A stretch of DNA of 64,000 nucleotides from Chryseobacterium gleum (GTDB lineage Bacteria; Bacteroidota; Bacteroidia; Flavobacteriales; Flavobacteriaceae). Below, one piece after another: positions 55,285-64,000 of the stretch. The stretch spans positions 49,130 to 113,129 of the forward strand of contig CAMDGB010000004.1 in NCBI GenBank assembly GCA_945897915.1, read 5' to 3'. Numbering within the stretch: the first letter of the stretch is position 1; each line of letters starts with the position of its first letter. Below the pieces are notes generated by a model, which made no database searches, was not told where the DNA came from, and saw nothing but the letters and a program-made list of their open reading frames with translations. The translations under genes and the position numbers were made by a program.

Positions 55285-57195
55285 ATGCTGAACATACATA
55301 ATCTTTCTGTTTCCTTTGGTGGAACGTATTTATTTGAAGAAGTTACTTTTAGAATGGGCGCTGGCGACAGAGTGGGTTTAGTTGGTAAAAATGGAGCAGG
55401 AAAATCTACCATGTTGAAAATTTTAGCTGGCGATTTCAAACCCGATTCGGGACAAATTGCTACTGAAAAAGAAGTAAGAATTGGATTTTTAAGACAAGAT
55501 ATCGATTTTGAAGCAGGAAGGACGGTTTTAGAAGAAGCGTATCAAGCGTTTACTGAAATTAAAGAAGTAGAAAAAAAATTAGAAGAAATCAATCATCAAT
55601 TAGTAACCAGAACGGATTACGAAAGTGAAGCCTATTCTCAAATTATTGAAGATTTATCAGATTACACACACAGATTTGAACTTTTAGGAGGATATAATTA
55701 TGTGGGAGATACAGAAAAAATATTATTAGGCTTAGGATTCAAACGAGAGGTTTTTAACAACCAAACAGAGACGTTTTCTGGAGGTTGGCGTATGCGTATT
55801 GAATTGGCAAAACTATTGCTTCAAGCGAACGATATTCTCTTATTAGATGAACCTACCAATCACTTGGATATAGAAAGTATTATTTGGTTGGAAAGTTTTT
55901 TACGAAATTATCCTGGAGTAGTAGTTATTGTATCGCACGATAAAATGTTTTTGGACAATGTAACGAATCGTACGATAGAAATATCATTAGGAAAAGCGTA
56001 TGATTTTAATAAACCGTATTCGCAATATTTAGAATTACGTCATGAAATTCGTGAAAAACAATTGGCAACACAAAAAAATCAAGCCAAGAAAATTGAAGAA
56101 ACCGAAAAATTAATTGAAAAATTTCGAGCCAAAGCTTCTAAAGCTTCGATGGCACAATCTTTAATTAAAAAATTAGATAAAGTAGAACGCATTGAAGTTG
56201 ACGAAGACGACAATTCTGTTATGAATATTTCCTTTCCCGTTTCAAAAGTGCCTGGAAGAGTCGTTATTGAAGCCGAACACGTTACAAAAGCATACGGCGA
56301 TAATACGATTTTAAAAGATATTTCATTATTAGTAGAACGCGGCAGCAAAATTGCATTTGTGGGCCAAAATGGACAAGGAAAATCGACTTTTATTAAAGCC
56401 ATTGTAAACGAATTTAAATTTGAAGGTTCTATAAAATTAGGGCATAACGTTCAAGTTGGTTATTTTGCTCAAAATCAGGCAGAATATTTAGATGGCGAAA
56501 TTACGTTATTGCAAACTATGGAAGATGCCGCTACTGACACTAATCGTGCAAAAGTTAGAGACATGTTGGGCTCGTTTTTATTCCGTGGTGATGATGTGGA
56601 TAAAAAAGTAAAAGTGCTTTCTGGAGGCGAAAGAAATCGTTTGGCTTTGTGTAAATTATTATTGCAGCCCATTAACGTTTTGGTAATGGATGAGCCAACA
56701 AATCACTTAGATATTAAATCGAAAAATGTATTAAAAGCCGCACTCCAAAAATATGAAGGTACGCTCCTACTCGTTTCTCACGATAGAGATTTTTTACAAG
56801 ACATGTCTAATTTAGTGTACGAATTTAAAGATCAAAAAATTAAAGAATACTTAGGCGATATTAATTACTTTTTAGAGCAGCGCAACTTAGAAAATATGCG
56901 TGAAGTGGAAAAAAAGGATATTGAGAAAAAAGAAGATGCTAGCAATTCCAATTCCAAGACTTCTTACGAAGACCAAAAGAAAAACAAATCCTTACAAAAT
57001 AGGTTATCAAAAATTGAAAGTCAAATTAAACAATTAGAAATTGACATTCAAAACGACGATAAAGAATTGGCTTCTAATTACGACAAACATATTGAAAACG
57101 CTTCTTTTTTTACGGCGTACAACAAGAAAAAATCGGAATTAGATAAACTACTTTCAGATTGGGAAATGGTTCAAGAAGAAATTGATAATTTGTAA
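55285..57195 (+). CDS. ABC-F family ATPase (translation-associated)
   Basis: 636 aa with two ABC domains and no membrane segment. Walker A GKNGAGKST and GQNGQGKST, signatures FSGGWRMR and LSGGERNR, and LLLDEPTNHLD / LVMDEPTNHLD Walker B blocks are intact. The inter-domain linker (about 235-310) is charged, and a C-terminal coiled coil (about 570-635) is present, which is nearer to Uup than to EttA. ABC-F proteins act on the ribosome; no resistance role is suggested by context. Confidence 0.93.
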   Translation: MLNIHNLSVSFGGTYLFEEVTFRMGAGDRVGLVGKNGAGKSTMLKILAGDFKPDSGQIATEKEVRIGFLRQDIDFEAGRTVLEEAYQAFTEIKEVEKKLEEINHQLVTRTDYESEAYSQIIEDLSDYTHRFELLGGYNYVGDTEKILLGLGFKREVFNNQTETFSGGWRMRIELAKLLLQANDILLLDEPTNHLDIESIIWLESFLRNYPGVVVIVSHDKMFLDNVTNRTIEISLGKAYDFNKPYSQYLELRHEIREKQLATQKNQAKKIEETEKLIEKFRAKASKASMAQSLIKKLDKVERIEVDEDDNSVMNISFPVSKVPGRVVIEAEHVTKAYGDNTILKDISLLVERGSKIAFVGQNGQGKSTFIKAIVNEFKFEGSIKLGHNVQVGYFAQNQAEYLDGEITLLQTMEDAATDTNRAKVRDMLGSFLFRGDDVDKKVKVLSGGERNRLALCKLLLQPINVLVMDEPTNHLDIKSKNVLKAALQKYEGTLLLVSHDRDFLQDMSNLVYEFKDQKIKEYLGDINYFLEQRNLENMREVEKKDIEKKEDASNSNSKTSYEDQKKNKSLQNRLSKIESQIKQLEIDIQNDDKELASNYDKHIENASFFTAYNKKKSELDKLLSDWEMVQEEIDNL

Positions 57196-57206
57196 TATAT
57201 TTTTAA

Positions 57207-57242
57207 TAAAAAAGAGTCCCGATTTCTCGAGACTCTTTTTTT
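57207..57242. terminator. Bidirectional terminator between ABC-F and S46 peptidase
   Basis: Stem AAAGAGTC (57211-57218) with GACTCTTT (57231-57238) and A/T runs on both sides. Confidence 0.8.
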
Positions 57243-57261
57243 ATTTGTAAACTTGAGTAAA

Positions 57262-59409
57262 TTATTTTACTAAAGTCATTTCGTCTACAATATGTTTGGC
57301 ACCAGAGAAATTTTCAATTACCCAAAGCACATAACGAATATCTACGTTGATTGTTCTTTGTAATTTTTGGTCAAAAATAACATCCCCAGCCATTGCTTCA
57401 ATGTTTCCATCAAAAGCCAAACCAATTAATTCACCTTTTCCGTTTAATACTGGAGAACCAGAATTTCCACCTGTGATATCATTATCAGTTAAGAAATTGA
57501 CGTGTAAAGAACCATCTTTATCTGCATAACGACCGAATTCTTTTTTAGCATTCATGTCTATTACTTTTGTAGGTAAATCGAATTCTAAATCGCCTTTTTT
57601 GTATTTTTTAACTTGACCATCTAAAGTGGTATAATTGTTTACTTTAGCATCATTTCTTTTGTCAGCTGGTAACGAACGAACTTTTCCGTATGTTAAACGT
57701 AACGTTGAATTTGCATCTGGATATAAAGTAGTTCCAATTTTAGATTCTCTTAATCCTTCTACTAATAAACGGAAAGACGCACCAAAATCATTTTGTGCTT
57801 TCATTAACTCGTCACTTCTTTTTCCGATATGAGTCGTTAAATCATTTGATAAGACATATAATGGATCGCTAGTTAAAGTTAAATCATTTGGATTTAATAA
57901 GTACGCTTTAATTTTTTCTATTGAAGTAAAAATACTTGCATCAAAAGCTGAAGCTACATAATTTGTAAAATCACCATTGTTTTCTTTTGCTAATTTTTCA
58001 ACAGCTGGTGATAAAGCGTAACCTGCTTTTTTAGCATACAATGACAATTGAGCCGCTAAAATATCTTTTTCTGCAGGAAGGTATAATTCTTTAAACATTT
58101 CATTTGCCATTTCTTCGATAGCTGGAGCCATTTCAGCTCGTTTAGCTGCATCTGCTTTAGTGAACATTTCTAATTGTCTACCTAAAGATCTGCTTATTGT
58201 TCCAAAAGCTGATGTTCTGAATAACTGTTGTAAATAATTATCATGACGCGATTTTTCATTCGTCATATTATAATATTTATTGATATTAGCAACTACATTA
58301 CCATATTTAGCTTGATTAGCTGGTTGGTTTGCCCAAGTATTAAATTTAGCTTCTTGAGCCGCTTTAGATTTTGCAGTTCCAAATTTTGTTAACGCATCAA
58401 TCATTCCTTGACGGTTTTTCCAATAGTTGGCTACTCCTGCAAACTTAGAAGCATAAACTAAATTCAATGCATCAGATTGCACCATATATTTTTTCATATT
58501 GTCCATTCCTGTTTTAGAACCTTCTACCCAAGCTGGGTATGCAAATTTTACGTTTTGCTCAATTCCGCTAGCTGGCATCCAACGGTTTGTACGACCAGGA
58601 TAACCTAAAATCATAGCAAAATCATTTTCTTTAACACCCGCTAAATTAACTGGTAAATGATGCTTAGGGTTTAATGGAACATTATTAGCAGAATATTCTG
58701 CTGGATTTCCGTTAGCATCTGCATAAATTCTAAACATAGAAAAATCTGCAGTATGACGAGGCCATTCCCAGTTGTCTGTATCTCCACCAAATTTTCCTAA
58801 ACTTTCAGGAGGCGTTCCTACTAAACGAACATCTTTATAATCTTGATATACGAAATAGTAATATTCATTTCCTTGAAAAAACGGACGTACCGAAACGGTG
58901 TATTTTCCGCCTTCATTATTTTCTTTTTCAATTTTAGCAATTTCTTGATTGATTGCTTTTTCTCTTTCTGCTTCAGTCATTCCTGGTGTTACAACTGATA
59001 AAATTCTTTTTGAACAATCGTCCATACGAACAAAGAAACGTACAAATAAACTAGAAGGTTTTAATTCTTCTTTTCTTTTTGCTGCCCAGTATCCATCTTT
59101 TAAATAATTTTTTTCAGCTGTAGATAATTCTGCAATAGCATCATAACCACAGTGGTGATTGGTTAATACCAAACCATCTTTTGAGATTAATTCAGCCGTA
59201 CAACCTCCGTTAAACTGCACAATAGCATCTTTTAAACTATGATTGTTAATACTGTAAATTTCTTGTGGGGTTAATTGCAATCCCATTTTTTGCATATCGC
59301 GGTGATTTAAACGTTCAATGAACATTAAAAACCACATTCCTTCATCTGCTTTAACGCTCATTGGCATTAGCATAATTCCAGCAACTAAGGATAAAATAAT
59401 TTTTTTCAT
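57262..59409 (-). CDS. S46 family dipeptidyl peptidase, DPP7-like
   Basis: 715-aa exported serine exopeptidase (signal peptide ending near VKA). It removes dipeptides from the N-terminus of peptides in the periplasm. The chymotrypsin-like triad is visible: His in TNHHCGYDA, Asp in the DNWEWPRHTADF region and Ser650 in GGNSGSPV. The S1-pocket residue 18 positions after the catalytic Ser is Gly668 (in LAFDGN), equal to Gly673 of DPP7 rather than Arg673 of DPP11. This predicts preference for hydrophobic P1 residues rather than Asp/Glu. Confidence 0.95.
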   Translation of the reverse strand: MKKIILSLVAGIMLMPMSVKADEGMWFLMFIERLNHRDMQKMGLQLTPQEIYSINNHSLKDAIVQFNGGCTAELISKDGLVLTNHHCGYDAIAELSTAEKNYLKDGYWAAKRKEELKPSSLFVRFFVRMDDCSKRILSVVTPGMTEAEREKAINQEIAKIEKENNEGGKYTVSVRPFFQGNEYYYFVYQDYKDVRLVGTPPESLGKFGGDTDNWEWPRHTADFSMFRIYADANGNPAEYSANNVPLNPKHHLPVNLAGVKENDFAMILGYPGRTNRWMPASGIEQNVKFAYPAWVEGSKTGMDNMKKYMVQSDALNLVYASKFAGVANYWKNRQGMIDALTKFGTAKSKAAQEAKFNTWANQPANQAKYGNVVANINKYYNMTNEKSRHDNYLQQLFRTSAFGTISRSLGRQLEMFTKADAAKRAEMAPAIEEMANEMFKELYLPAEKDILAAQLSLYAKKAGYALSPAVEKLAKENNGDFTNYVASAFDASIFTSIEKIKAYLLNPNDLTLTSDPLYVLSNDLTTHIGKRSDELMKAQNDFGASFRLLVEGLRESKIGTTLYPDANSTLRLTYGKVRSLPADKRNDAKVNNYTTLDGQVKKYKKGDLEFDLPTKVIDMNAKKEFGRYADKDGSLHVNFLTDNDITGGNSGSPVLNGKGELIGLAFDGNIEAMAGDVIFDQKLQRTINVDIRYVLWVIENFSGAKHIVDEMTLVK

Positions 59410-59546
59410 AATTTGATAATTTAAAATCTTTATGGGTTTAATAAAATGATTTGTTTTTTGTGGTGCTAATATACTTTATTTTTTAAAAAAAATCTAAAAA
59501 TTAAAGAATCAATAAAAGTTGTTATGAAAATTTTAACTTTTAGTTA

Positions 59547-59578
59547 TAAAAAAAGCGTCCTAAGTTAGAACGCTTTTT
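59547..59578 (-). terminator. Terminator after the M43 protease gene
   Basis: AAAAGCGT (59551-59558) pairs with ACGCTTTT (59570-59577), with an inner CTAA/TTAG extension; A/T runs flank it. Confidence 0.8.
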
Positions 59579-59598
59579 AAATGTAAAAAAATTAGTAT

Positions 59599-60876
59599 TT
59601 ATTGTATAATTATTTTTTTTGTAATTTGTGCACCTTTGCTTAGAATAGTTACAAAATACATACCACTTAAGGCATTGTCTAATTGAATATTTTGCGCCAA
59701 ATCAGTTGTGTGATTATATTCTGCATTAAAAATTTCTCTACCTAAAGCATCAATAATTATAACCGTGTAATTATCTGTAACTTCAGTCAATTGAATTGAA
59801 AAAATACCTTTGTTAGGGTTTGGAGCTATTGAAAAATTATTATTTACAAAATCATTATTTGCTAAAACATTCGTTTGTAACTGAGAAGATATTGTATTAT
59901 ACCAAGCCTTCATTCTAGTAGCCTGACCAGCTGTAAACATATACATACAAACATCATATACATAATCCATATAATTCATTGTTAATTGTGTGAAGCCACA
60001 GCTTGACGTCACAGAACCATCAGCATCACAAGTATACCATGGAGTTCCTGCTGCAGGAGTATCACAAACTCTATCACCACTTGTTGCACAATTTGCTCCA
60101 TCACATGCCTGAAAAGTATGCCATAAATTAAAGAAGTGCCCTAACTCATGCGTCAAAGTTCTACCCAAATTATATGGAGCACCTGGAACATATCCAGAAC
60201 AACTTGTTGGAGAACCCGTCATTGTAGCACCAAATGCATTATTGTCAATAACAACTGTCATTCCAGCATTTGGAGAGCCTCCTAAAGGAGAATACCCTAA
60301 AATACCTCCACTTATATTTCTAACAACTAAATTACAATACCCTGCCCATTCAGAATCACTATCAGCATTAGACAAAAAATGGGTACCAAAAGTTACTGCT
60401 AAGGTTCCGTTTGACAAACCAGAGCTAGATGGATGATTTTGAGTTGCAATTTCCCAAGAAACATCCATATTACCAATATTTACTCCTGGATAATAAGTAC
60501 TTGCTGCTGTCCAAAGTGAAATATCAGAATTGGTAGCATTATAATCTGCATTTAATATATTTACTTGTTTTTGAGCTAATAATCGTAAACAACTTTTTAC
60601 GGTTTCTGTACTTGAATTTGGAACAGATGGATAGTGAATAGCCACTGGTATTCTAATTGTAGCATTTGTGCTAAATGTAGAGTTACCATTTCTATTTTGT
60701 TGGGCGTTTGTTAGTCTCTCTAATTCGCTTTCGAATTGTTTTTGCAGATCTAAATACTGTTGTTTCATCTCTGGATTAGACAACATTTTTTCCATGTATG
60801 CGTCAGTTCCGCAGGTTCTTTGTTGACCAAAACTTATGGAAACAACAAAAAGTAATAAAAGTAATTTTGTTTTCAT
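59599..60876 (-). CDS. Secreted M43 zinc metalloprotease with T9SS type A sorting domain
   Basis: 425 aa: signal peptide (SISFGQ), propeptide-like region (about 20-90), and a metzincin domain of the M43 (cytophagalysin/pappalysin) family with HELGHFFNLWH (HExxHxxGxxH-type zinc site) and several cysteine pairs nearby, plus the later MNYMDY Met-turn. The last 80 residues are a type A C-terminal sorting domain (PNPNKGIFSIQL, GREIF, LSGMYFVTI, KKIIIQ), which routes it through the type IX system encoded by gldKLMN in this window. Confidence 0.93.
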   Translation of the reverse strand: MKTKLLLLLFVVSISFGQQRTCGTDAYMEKMLSNPEMKQQYLDLQKQFESELERLTNAQQNRNGNSTFSTNATIRIPVAIHYPSVPNSSTETVKSCLRLLAQKQVNILNADYNATNSDISLWTAASTYYPGVNIGNMDVSWEIATQNHPSSSGLSNGTLAVTFGTHFLSNADSDSEWAGYCNLVVRNISGGILGYSPLGGSPNAGMTVVIDNNAFGATMTGSPTSCSGYVPGAPYNLGRTLTHELGHFFNLWHTFQACDGANCATSGDRVCDTPAAGTPWYTCDADGSVTSSCGFTQLTMNYMDYVYDVCMYMFTAGQATRMKAWYNTISSQLQTNVLANNDFVNNNFSIAPNPNKGIFSIQLTEVTDNYTVIIIDALGREIFNAEYNHTTDLAQNIQLDNALSGMYFVTILSKGAQITKKIIIQ

Positions 60877-60900
60877 TTGAATATTTTATTATTAATTTTT

Positions 60901-60908
60901 CAAAAATA
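60901..60908 (-). promoter_or_regulatory. -7 box of the M43 protease gene
   Basis: TATTTTTG on the minus strand, 24 nt before the ATG; no clear -33 at normal distance. Confidence 0.4.
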
Positions 60909-60928
60909 TAAAAAAATTAAATAAAATC

Positions 60929-61930
60929 CTAAACATTCAACATTTTCCACAATTTATCTTTCAATTCTGTTAAACCTTGTTGTGCAACTGAAGAAATAAA
61001 TAGGTAATCAAGTCCTTTTAGTTCTTTATCTAATTGTTGTTTCATTTCTTTTTGTAATTCGTCGTCTAACATGTCGCATTTAGAAATTACCAACAATCTG
61101 TCTTTATCTAACATTTCTGGATTGTAACGTCTTAACTCGTCTAAAAGAATTTCATATTCTTTCTTAATATCGGCAGCATCAGCAGGAACTAAAAACAACA
61201 AAGTAGAATTTCTTTCAATATGTCGTAAAAAATAATGCCCCAAACCTTTACCTTCTGCAGCTCCCTCAATGATTCCAGGAATATCTGCAATTACAAAGGA
61301 TTGAAAATCTCTGTAAGCTACAATTCCTAAATTTGGCTTTAATGTGGTAAATGCGTAATCGGCAATTTTTGGTTTGGCTGAAGTTAAAACAGATAATAAA
61401 GTCGATTTTCCAGCATTTGGAAATCCTACTAAGCCAACATCAGCAAGAACTTTTAATTCTAAAATAACATCTACTTCTTCACCAGGAATTCCAGGCTGAG
61501 CATATCGAGGTGTTTGGTTAGTAGAACTTCTAAAATTCCAGTTACCCAAACCTCCTTTTCCGCCACGAGCTAAAATTTTAGTTTCTCCATCATCGGTAAT
61601 TTCAAATAAAATTTCGCCTGTTTCTTTATCTTTTACAACTGTACCTAATGGCACTTCTATAAATTTATCTTCACCATCATGGCCTGTACTTCTGCTACTT
61701 CCTCCATCTCCACCATGTCCGGATTTTACATGTCGTAAAAACTTCAAATGAAATAAGGTCCATAAATTTTTACTGCCTTTAATAATCACATGACCACCAC
61801 GACCTCCGTCTCCACCATCTGGACCACCTTTTTCAATAAATTTTTCTCTGTGTAAGTGAGAAGAACCCTTCCCGCCTTTACCAGATGCAACATATATTTT
61901 TACGTAGTCTACGAAATTTCCTTCAGTCAT
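60929..61930 (-). CDS. obgE: GTPase ObgE/CgtA
   Basis: 333-aa ribosome-associated GTPase. The N-terminal Obg fold is glycine-rich ([29 protein letters not shown]); the G domain has [13 protein letters not shown] and SKCD motifs. The extra C-terminal domain is absent, usual for Bacteroidota. Downstream of adk on the same strand with the CNNM gene between them. Confidence 0.97.
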   Translation of the reverse strand: MTEGNFVDYVKIYVASGKGGKGSSHLHREKFIEKGGPDGGDGGRGGHVIIKGSKNLWTLFHLKFLRHVKSGHGGDGGSSRSTGHDGEDKFIEVPLGTVVKDKETGEILFEITDDGETKILARGGKGGLGNWNFRSSTNQTPRYAQPGIPGEEVDVILELKVLADVGLVGFPNAGKSTLLSVLTSAKPKIADYAFTTLKPNLGIVAYRDFQSFVIADIPGIIEGAAEGKGLGHYFLRHIERNSTLLFLVPADAADIKKEYEILLDELRRYNPEMLDKDRLLVISKCDMLDDELQKEMKQQLDKELKGLDYLFISSVAQQGLTELKDKLWKMLNV

Positions 61931-62025
61931 TTTGTTGTTTTTTAGTTTTCAGTTATAAAACAACTGAAACTATTCTAAAATATTATTTTTTTCAGTTTTT
62001 AAAAGACTGAATTATTCGTGTAGAT

Positions 62026-63300
62026 TTATTCCGTTATTACTTTAATTAATATTTTATCAATTTTAACGCCATCCATGTCCATTACTTCAAATTCTAATTT
62101 ATTCCATATTAGTTTTTCGCCTTGTTTTGGAATACTACCTAATTCTGTAATAATCAATCCACTAACAGTAGTAACTTCATAATCATTTAGCATATCATCT
62201 AAATCGAAATACGTCATAAAATCATGTAACGAATATTGTCCATCCACCAACCAAGAACCGTCTTCTCTTGCGAGTAATTGATATTCTTCATCAGAAAAAT
62301 CGGATGCGTCACCTACTAATGCTTCTAAAATATCATTTAATGTAATAATTCCCTGAAAAACGCCATATTCATCAGTAACTAATGCATAATGAATTTTAGA
62401 CTTTTTAAAATTTTCTAATGCTTTATATGCCGATGTATGTTCAATAAAATAAACGGGGTCAATCATAATTTTCTGCAAATCGAAATCGCCTTTTTCAATA
62501 TTTGCAAATAAATCTTTTAATAAAACTACTCCAATAACTTCATCTAAATTTTCATTACAAACAGGATATACAGAATGCAATTCATCTAAAATTTTTGCTT
62601 TTAATTCTTCATAACTTTCATCTAAAGCTAAATAAACAATGCTTTTTCTGTGTGTCATTAAAGAGTTTACTTTTCTATCTCCAATATGAAACACACGTTC
62701 CACAATATCTTGCTCAATTTCTTGTACTTCTCCAACCTCTGTACCTTCTTTAATAATAGCTTTGATTTCTTCTTCGGTAACCTTACCATCTGCTGTTGGC
62801 TTAATCTTAAATATTTTTAATATAAAATCTGTAGAAGTAGTTAATAACCAAATAAATGGGGCAGTAATAATTGACATTACTTTCATGGGTACCGCAACAG
62901 ACTTAGCAATAGTTTCGGGGTAATTAAGTCCAATTCTTTTTGGTAATAATTCGCCGAAAACTAAGGAAAAAAAGGTTAAAATAACTACAACAACTCCAAC
63001 TGCTAAAGAATGTGCATAAGGGAAAGTAAAAGAATAAGTGGCAAAAAATGTCTCAACATCGGTTGTGATTTTATCGCCAGAATAAATACCAGTTAAAATA
63101 CCAATTAAAGTAATACCAATTTGAACCGTTGACAAAAATTTGTTTGGTGAATTGGCTAAATCTAATGCTGTTTTTGCGCTCGTGTTGCCTTTTTTGGCGG
63201 CGGTTTCTAACCTATTTTTTCTTGCTGATATGAGCGCGATCTCTGACATGGAGAAAATTCCATTGAGCAGTATCAACAAGAATATTATGACTATTTCCAA
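62026..63300 (-). CDS. CNNM/CorC family transporter-associated protein (DUF21-CBS-CorC_HlyC)
   Basis: 424-aa inner-membrane protein: three to four helices of the DUF21/CNNM domain (about 1-165; ISARKNRLETAAKKG near the start), a CBS pair (about 200-330; MTHRKSIVYL, TDEYGVFQGIITLNDILEALVG) and a C-terminal CorC_HlyC domain. Often annotated as hemolysin; magnesium or cobalt transport is the better family-based inference. Between adk (31-nt gap) and obgE. Confidence 0.92.
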   Translation of the reverse strand: MEIVIIFLLILLNGIFSMSEIALISARKNRLETAAKKGNTSAKTALDLANSPNKFLSTVQIGITLIGILTGIYSGDKITTDVETFFATYSFTFPYAHSLAVGVVVVILTFFSLVFGELLPKRIGLNYPETIAKSVAVPMKVMSIITAPFIWLLTTSTDFILKIFKIKPTADGKVTEEEIKAIIKEGTEVGEVQEIEQDIVERVFHIGDRKVNSLMTHRKSIVYLALDESYEELKAKILDELHSVYPVCNENLDEVIGVVLLKDLFANIEKGDFDLQKIMIDPVYFIEHTSAYKALENFKKSKIHYALVTDEYGVFQGIITLNDILEALVGDASDFSDEEYQLLAREDGSWLVDGQYSLHDFMTYFDLDDMLNDYEVTTVSGLIITELGSIPKQGEKLIWNKLEFEVMDMDGVKIDKILIKVITE

Positions 63301-63331
63301 TTTTTATATAGTTGAATTAAATGCAATTTAT

Positions 63332-63904
63332 TTATAATTTATCGATTATTGTACTTAATCGTTCTGTGATTTCTTCAATTGTACCAATACCATTTATGGC
63401 AAAAAACTTACCTTGAGCATCGTAATAAGACATTAATGGTGCCGTTTTTTCGTTATATTCTTGGTACCTGTTTCTGATTTTTTCTTCATCTTGATCATCA
63501 GACCTACCGGATGTTTTTCCTCTTTCTAACAAACGTTTTACTAAAATTTCATCGTCTGCTTCTAACGCTATTGTGGCAGTAATTGCTTCGTTATTAGACG
63601 TTAAAAAAGCATCTAAAGCTTCTGCTTGCGCAATTGTTCTTGGGAAACCATCAAACAAAAACCCTTTTGATTGGCTGTTATTTTCCACTTCACTTTGCAA
63701 CATTTGAATGGTGACTGAATCTGGAACCAAATCCCCTTTATCCATATACGTTTTTGCTAAAAGGCCTAATTCTGTTTCGTTTTTAATGTTAAATCTAAAA
63801 ATATCACCAGTAGATAAATGTGTTAACCTATATTTTTCTTTTAAAAATTCTGCTTGTGTTCCTTTTCCAGCGCCTGGTTTCCCGAATAAAACAATATTAA
63901 TCAT
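63332..63904 (-). CDS. adk: Adenylate kinase (short-LID type)
   Basis: 190 aa from the ATG at 63904; a longer frame from 63964 would add 20 hydrophobic residues foreign to the family. P-loop GKPGAGKGTQ, THLSTGDIFR, the FDGFPRT block and RGKTSGRSDD are visible. The LID is short, without zinc cysteines, as in other Bacteroidota. Catalyses ATP + AMP to 2 ADP. Confidence 0.97.
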   Translation of the reverse strand: MINIVLFGKPGAGKGTQAEFLKEKYRLTHLSTGDIFRFNIKNETELGLLAKTYMDKGDLVPDSVTIQMLQSEVENNSQSKGFLFDGFPRTIAQAEALDAFLTSNNEAITATIALEADDEILVKRLLERGKTSGRSDDQDEEKIRNRYQEYNEKTAPLMSYYDAQGKFFAINGIGTIEEITERLSTIIDKL

Positions 63905-63930
63905 TGTGTTGTTAAAGTTAAAATAAAACA

Positions 63931-63938
63931 CAAATTTA
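63931..63938 (-). promoter_or_regulatory. -7 box of adk
   Basis: TAAATTTG on the minus strand, 26 nt before the adk ATG. Confidence 0.45.
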
Positions 63939-64000
63939 CAAACTATTAAACATATAAAAATCATATTTATGTGTTTTTTTAAAAAATGAGTATTTTTACA

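Noticed and set aside
61937..62025. CAGTT/AACTG hairpins between obgE and the CNNM gene as terminator
   Set aside because: The stems are imperfect and no T-run follows on the minus strand.

Overview
The window reads as chromosomal DNA of a low-GC Bacteroidota bacterium, most likely a Flavobacteriaceae (Flavobacterium-like) species. Evidence: a complete gldK-gldL-gldM-gldN locus (type IX secretion and gliding), a secreted metalloprotease with a type A T9SS sorting domain, family-typical genes (GSCFA, DUF5522, DUF2490, S46 dipeptidyl peptidase, Bacteroidota LptE), and many promoters with the Bacteroidota -7 box TAnnTTTG. Most of the window is ordinary core genome. I see no CRISPR array, rRNA, intact insertion sequence or integrase.

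Layout. 0-23.6 kb: an S9 oligopeptidase (cut by the window edge), a PLP cysteine-synthase-type enzyme, hemL with a glucosaminidase and an ACC-deaminase-like enzyme, urocanate hydratase, an aromatic amino acid hydroxylase, a rhodanese, a GSCFA protein, an ABC exporter, alaS, an M23 peptidase with a MerR regulator, lemA with two TPM proteins, and the GTPases der and era. 23.7-35.2 kb: an AT-rich accessory block. 35.4-46.9 kb: DUF2490, groEL/groES, secG, a TPR-like protein, lptE, a sigma-54 activator, miaB, topA and a degenerate ureohydrolase. 47.0-51.6 kb: gldKLMN. 51.7-64 kb: a retropepsin-like protease, an FAD oxidoreductase, an ABC-F ATPase, a DPP7-type S46 peptidase, an M43 protease (likely T9SS cargo), obgE, a CNNM/CorC protein and adk.

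The accessory block is the most unusual part. It ends at the 3' side of an initiator tRNA-Met gene (35159-35231, minus). A 28-nt near-copy of that tRNA 3' end and terminator lies at 23694-23721, which suggests an island of about 11.4 kb inserted at the tRNA. Inside it a 15-bp palindrome, AGACATAATTTGTCT, occurs four times identically, with one close variant and one looser variant. Five sites serve six promoters, sitting 10 nt (once 11 nt) upstream of a TAnnTTTG -7 box, and one site serves two divergent promoters symmetrically. The promoters lead to a DUF2779 protein (Cas4-like Fe-S nuclease plus DEDD-type exonuclease motifs), a small membrane protein, an FCP1/NIF-type HAD phosphatase, a short HTH regulator that is the best candidate for the palindrome-binding factor, and two unknown small proteins. 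Downstream of the DUF2779 gene, probably in the same operon, are three paralogous TerB-like/zinc-ribbon membrane proteins, an SPFH protein with a GYF_2 domain, a second GYF_2 protein and a four-helix membrane protein. A 19-codon relic of the SPFH gene start remains behind the first paralogue, so a TerB/zinc-ribbon plus SPFH unit was probably duplicated and then decayed. I infer one coordinately regulated, membrane-associated stress or defence island; its function is not shown by the sequence.
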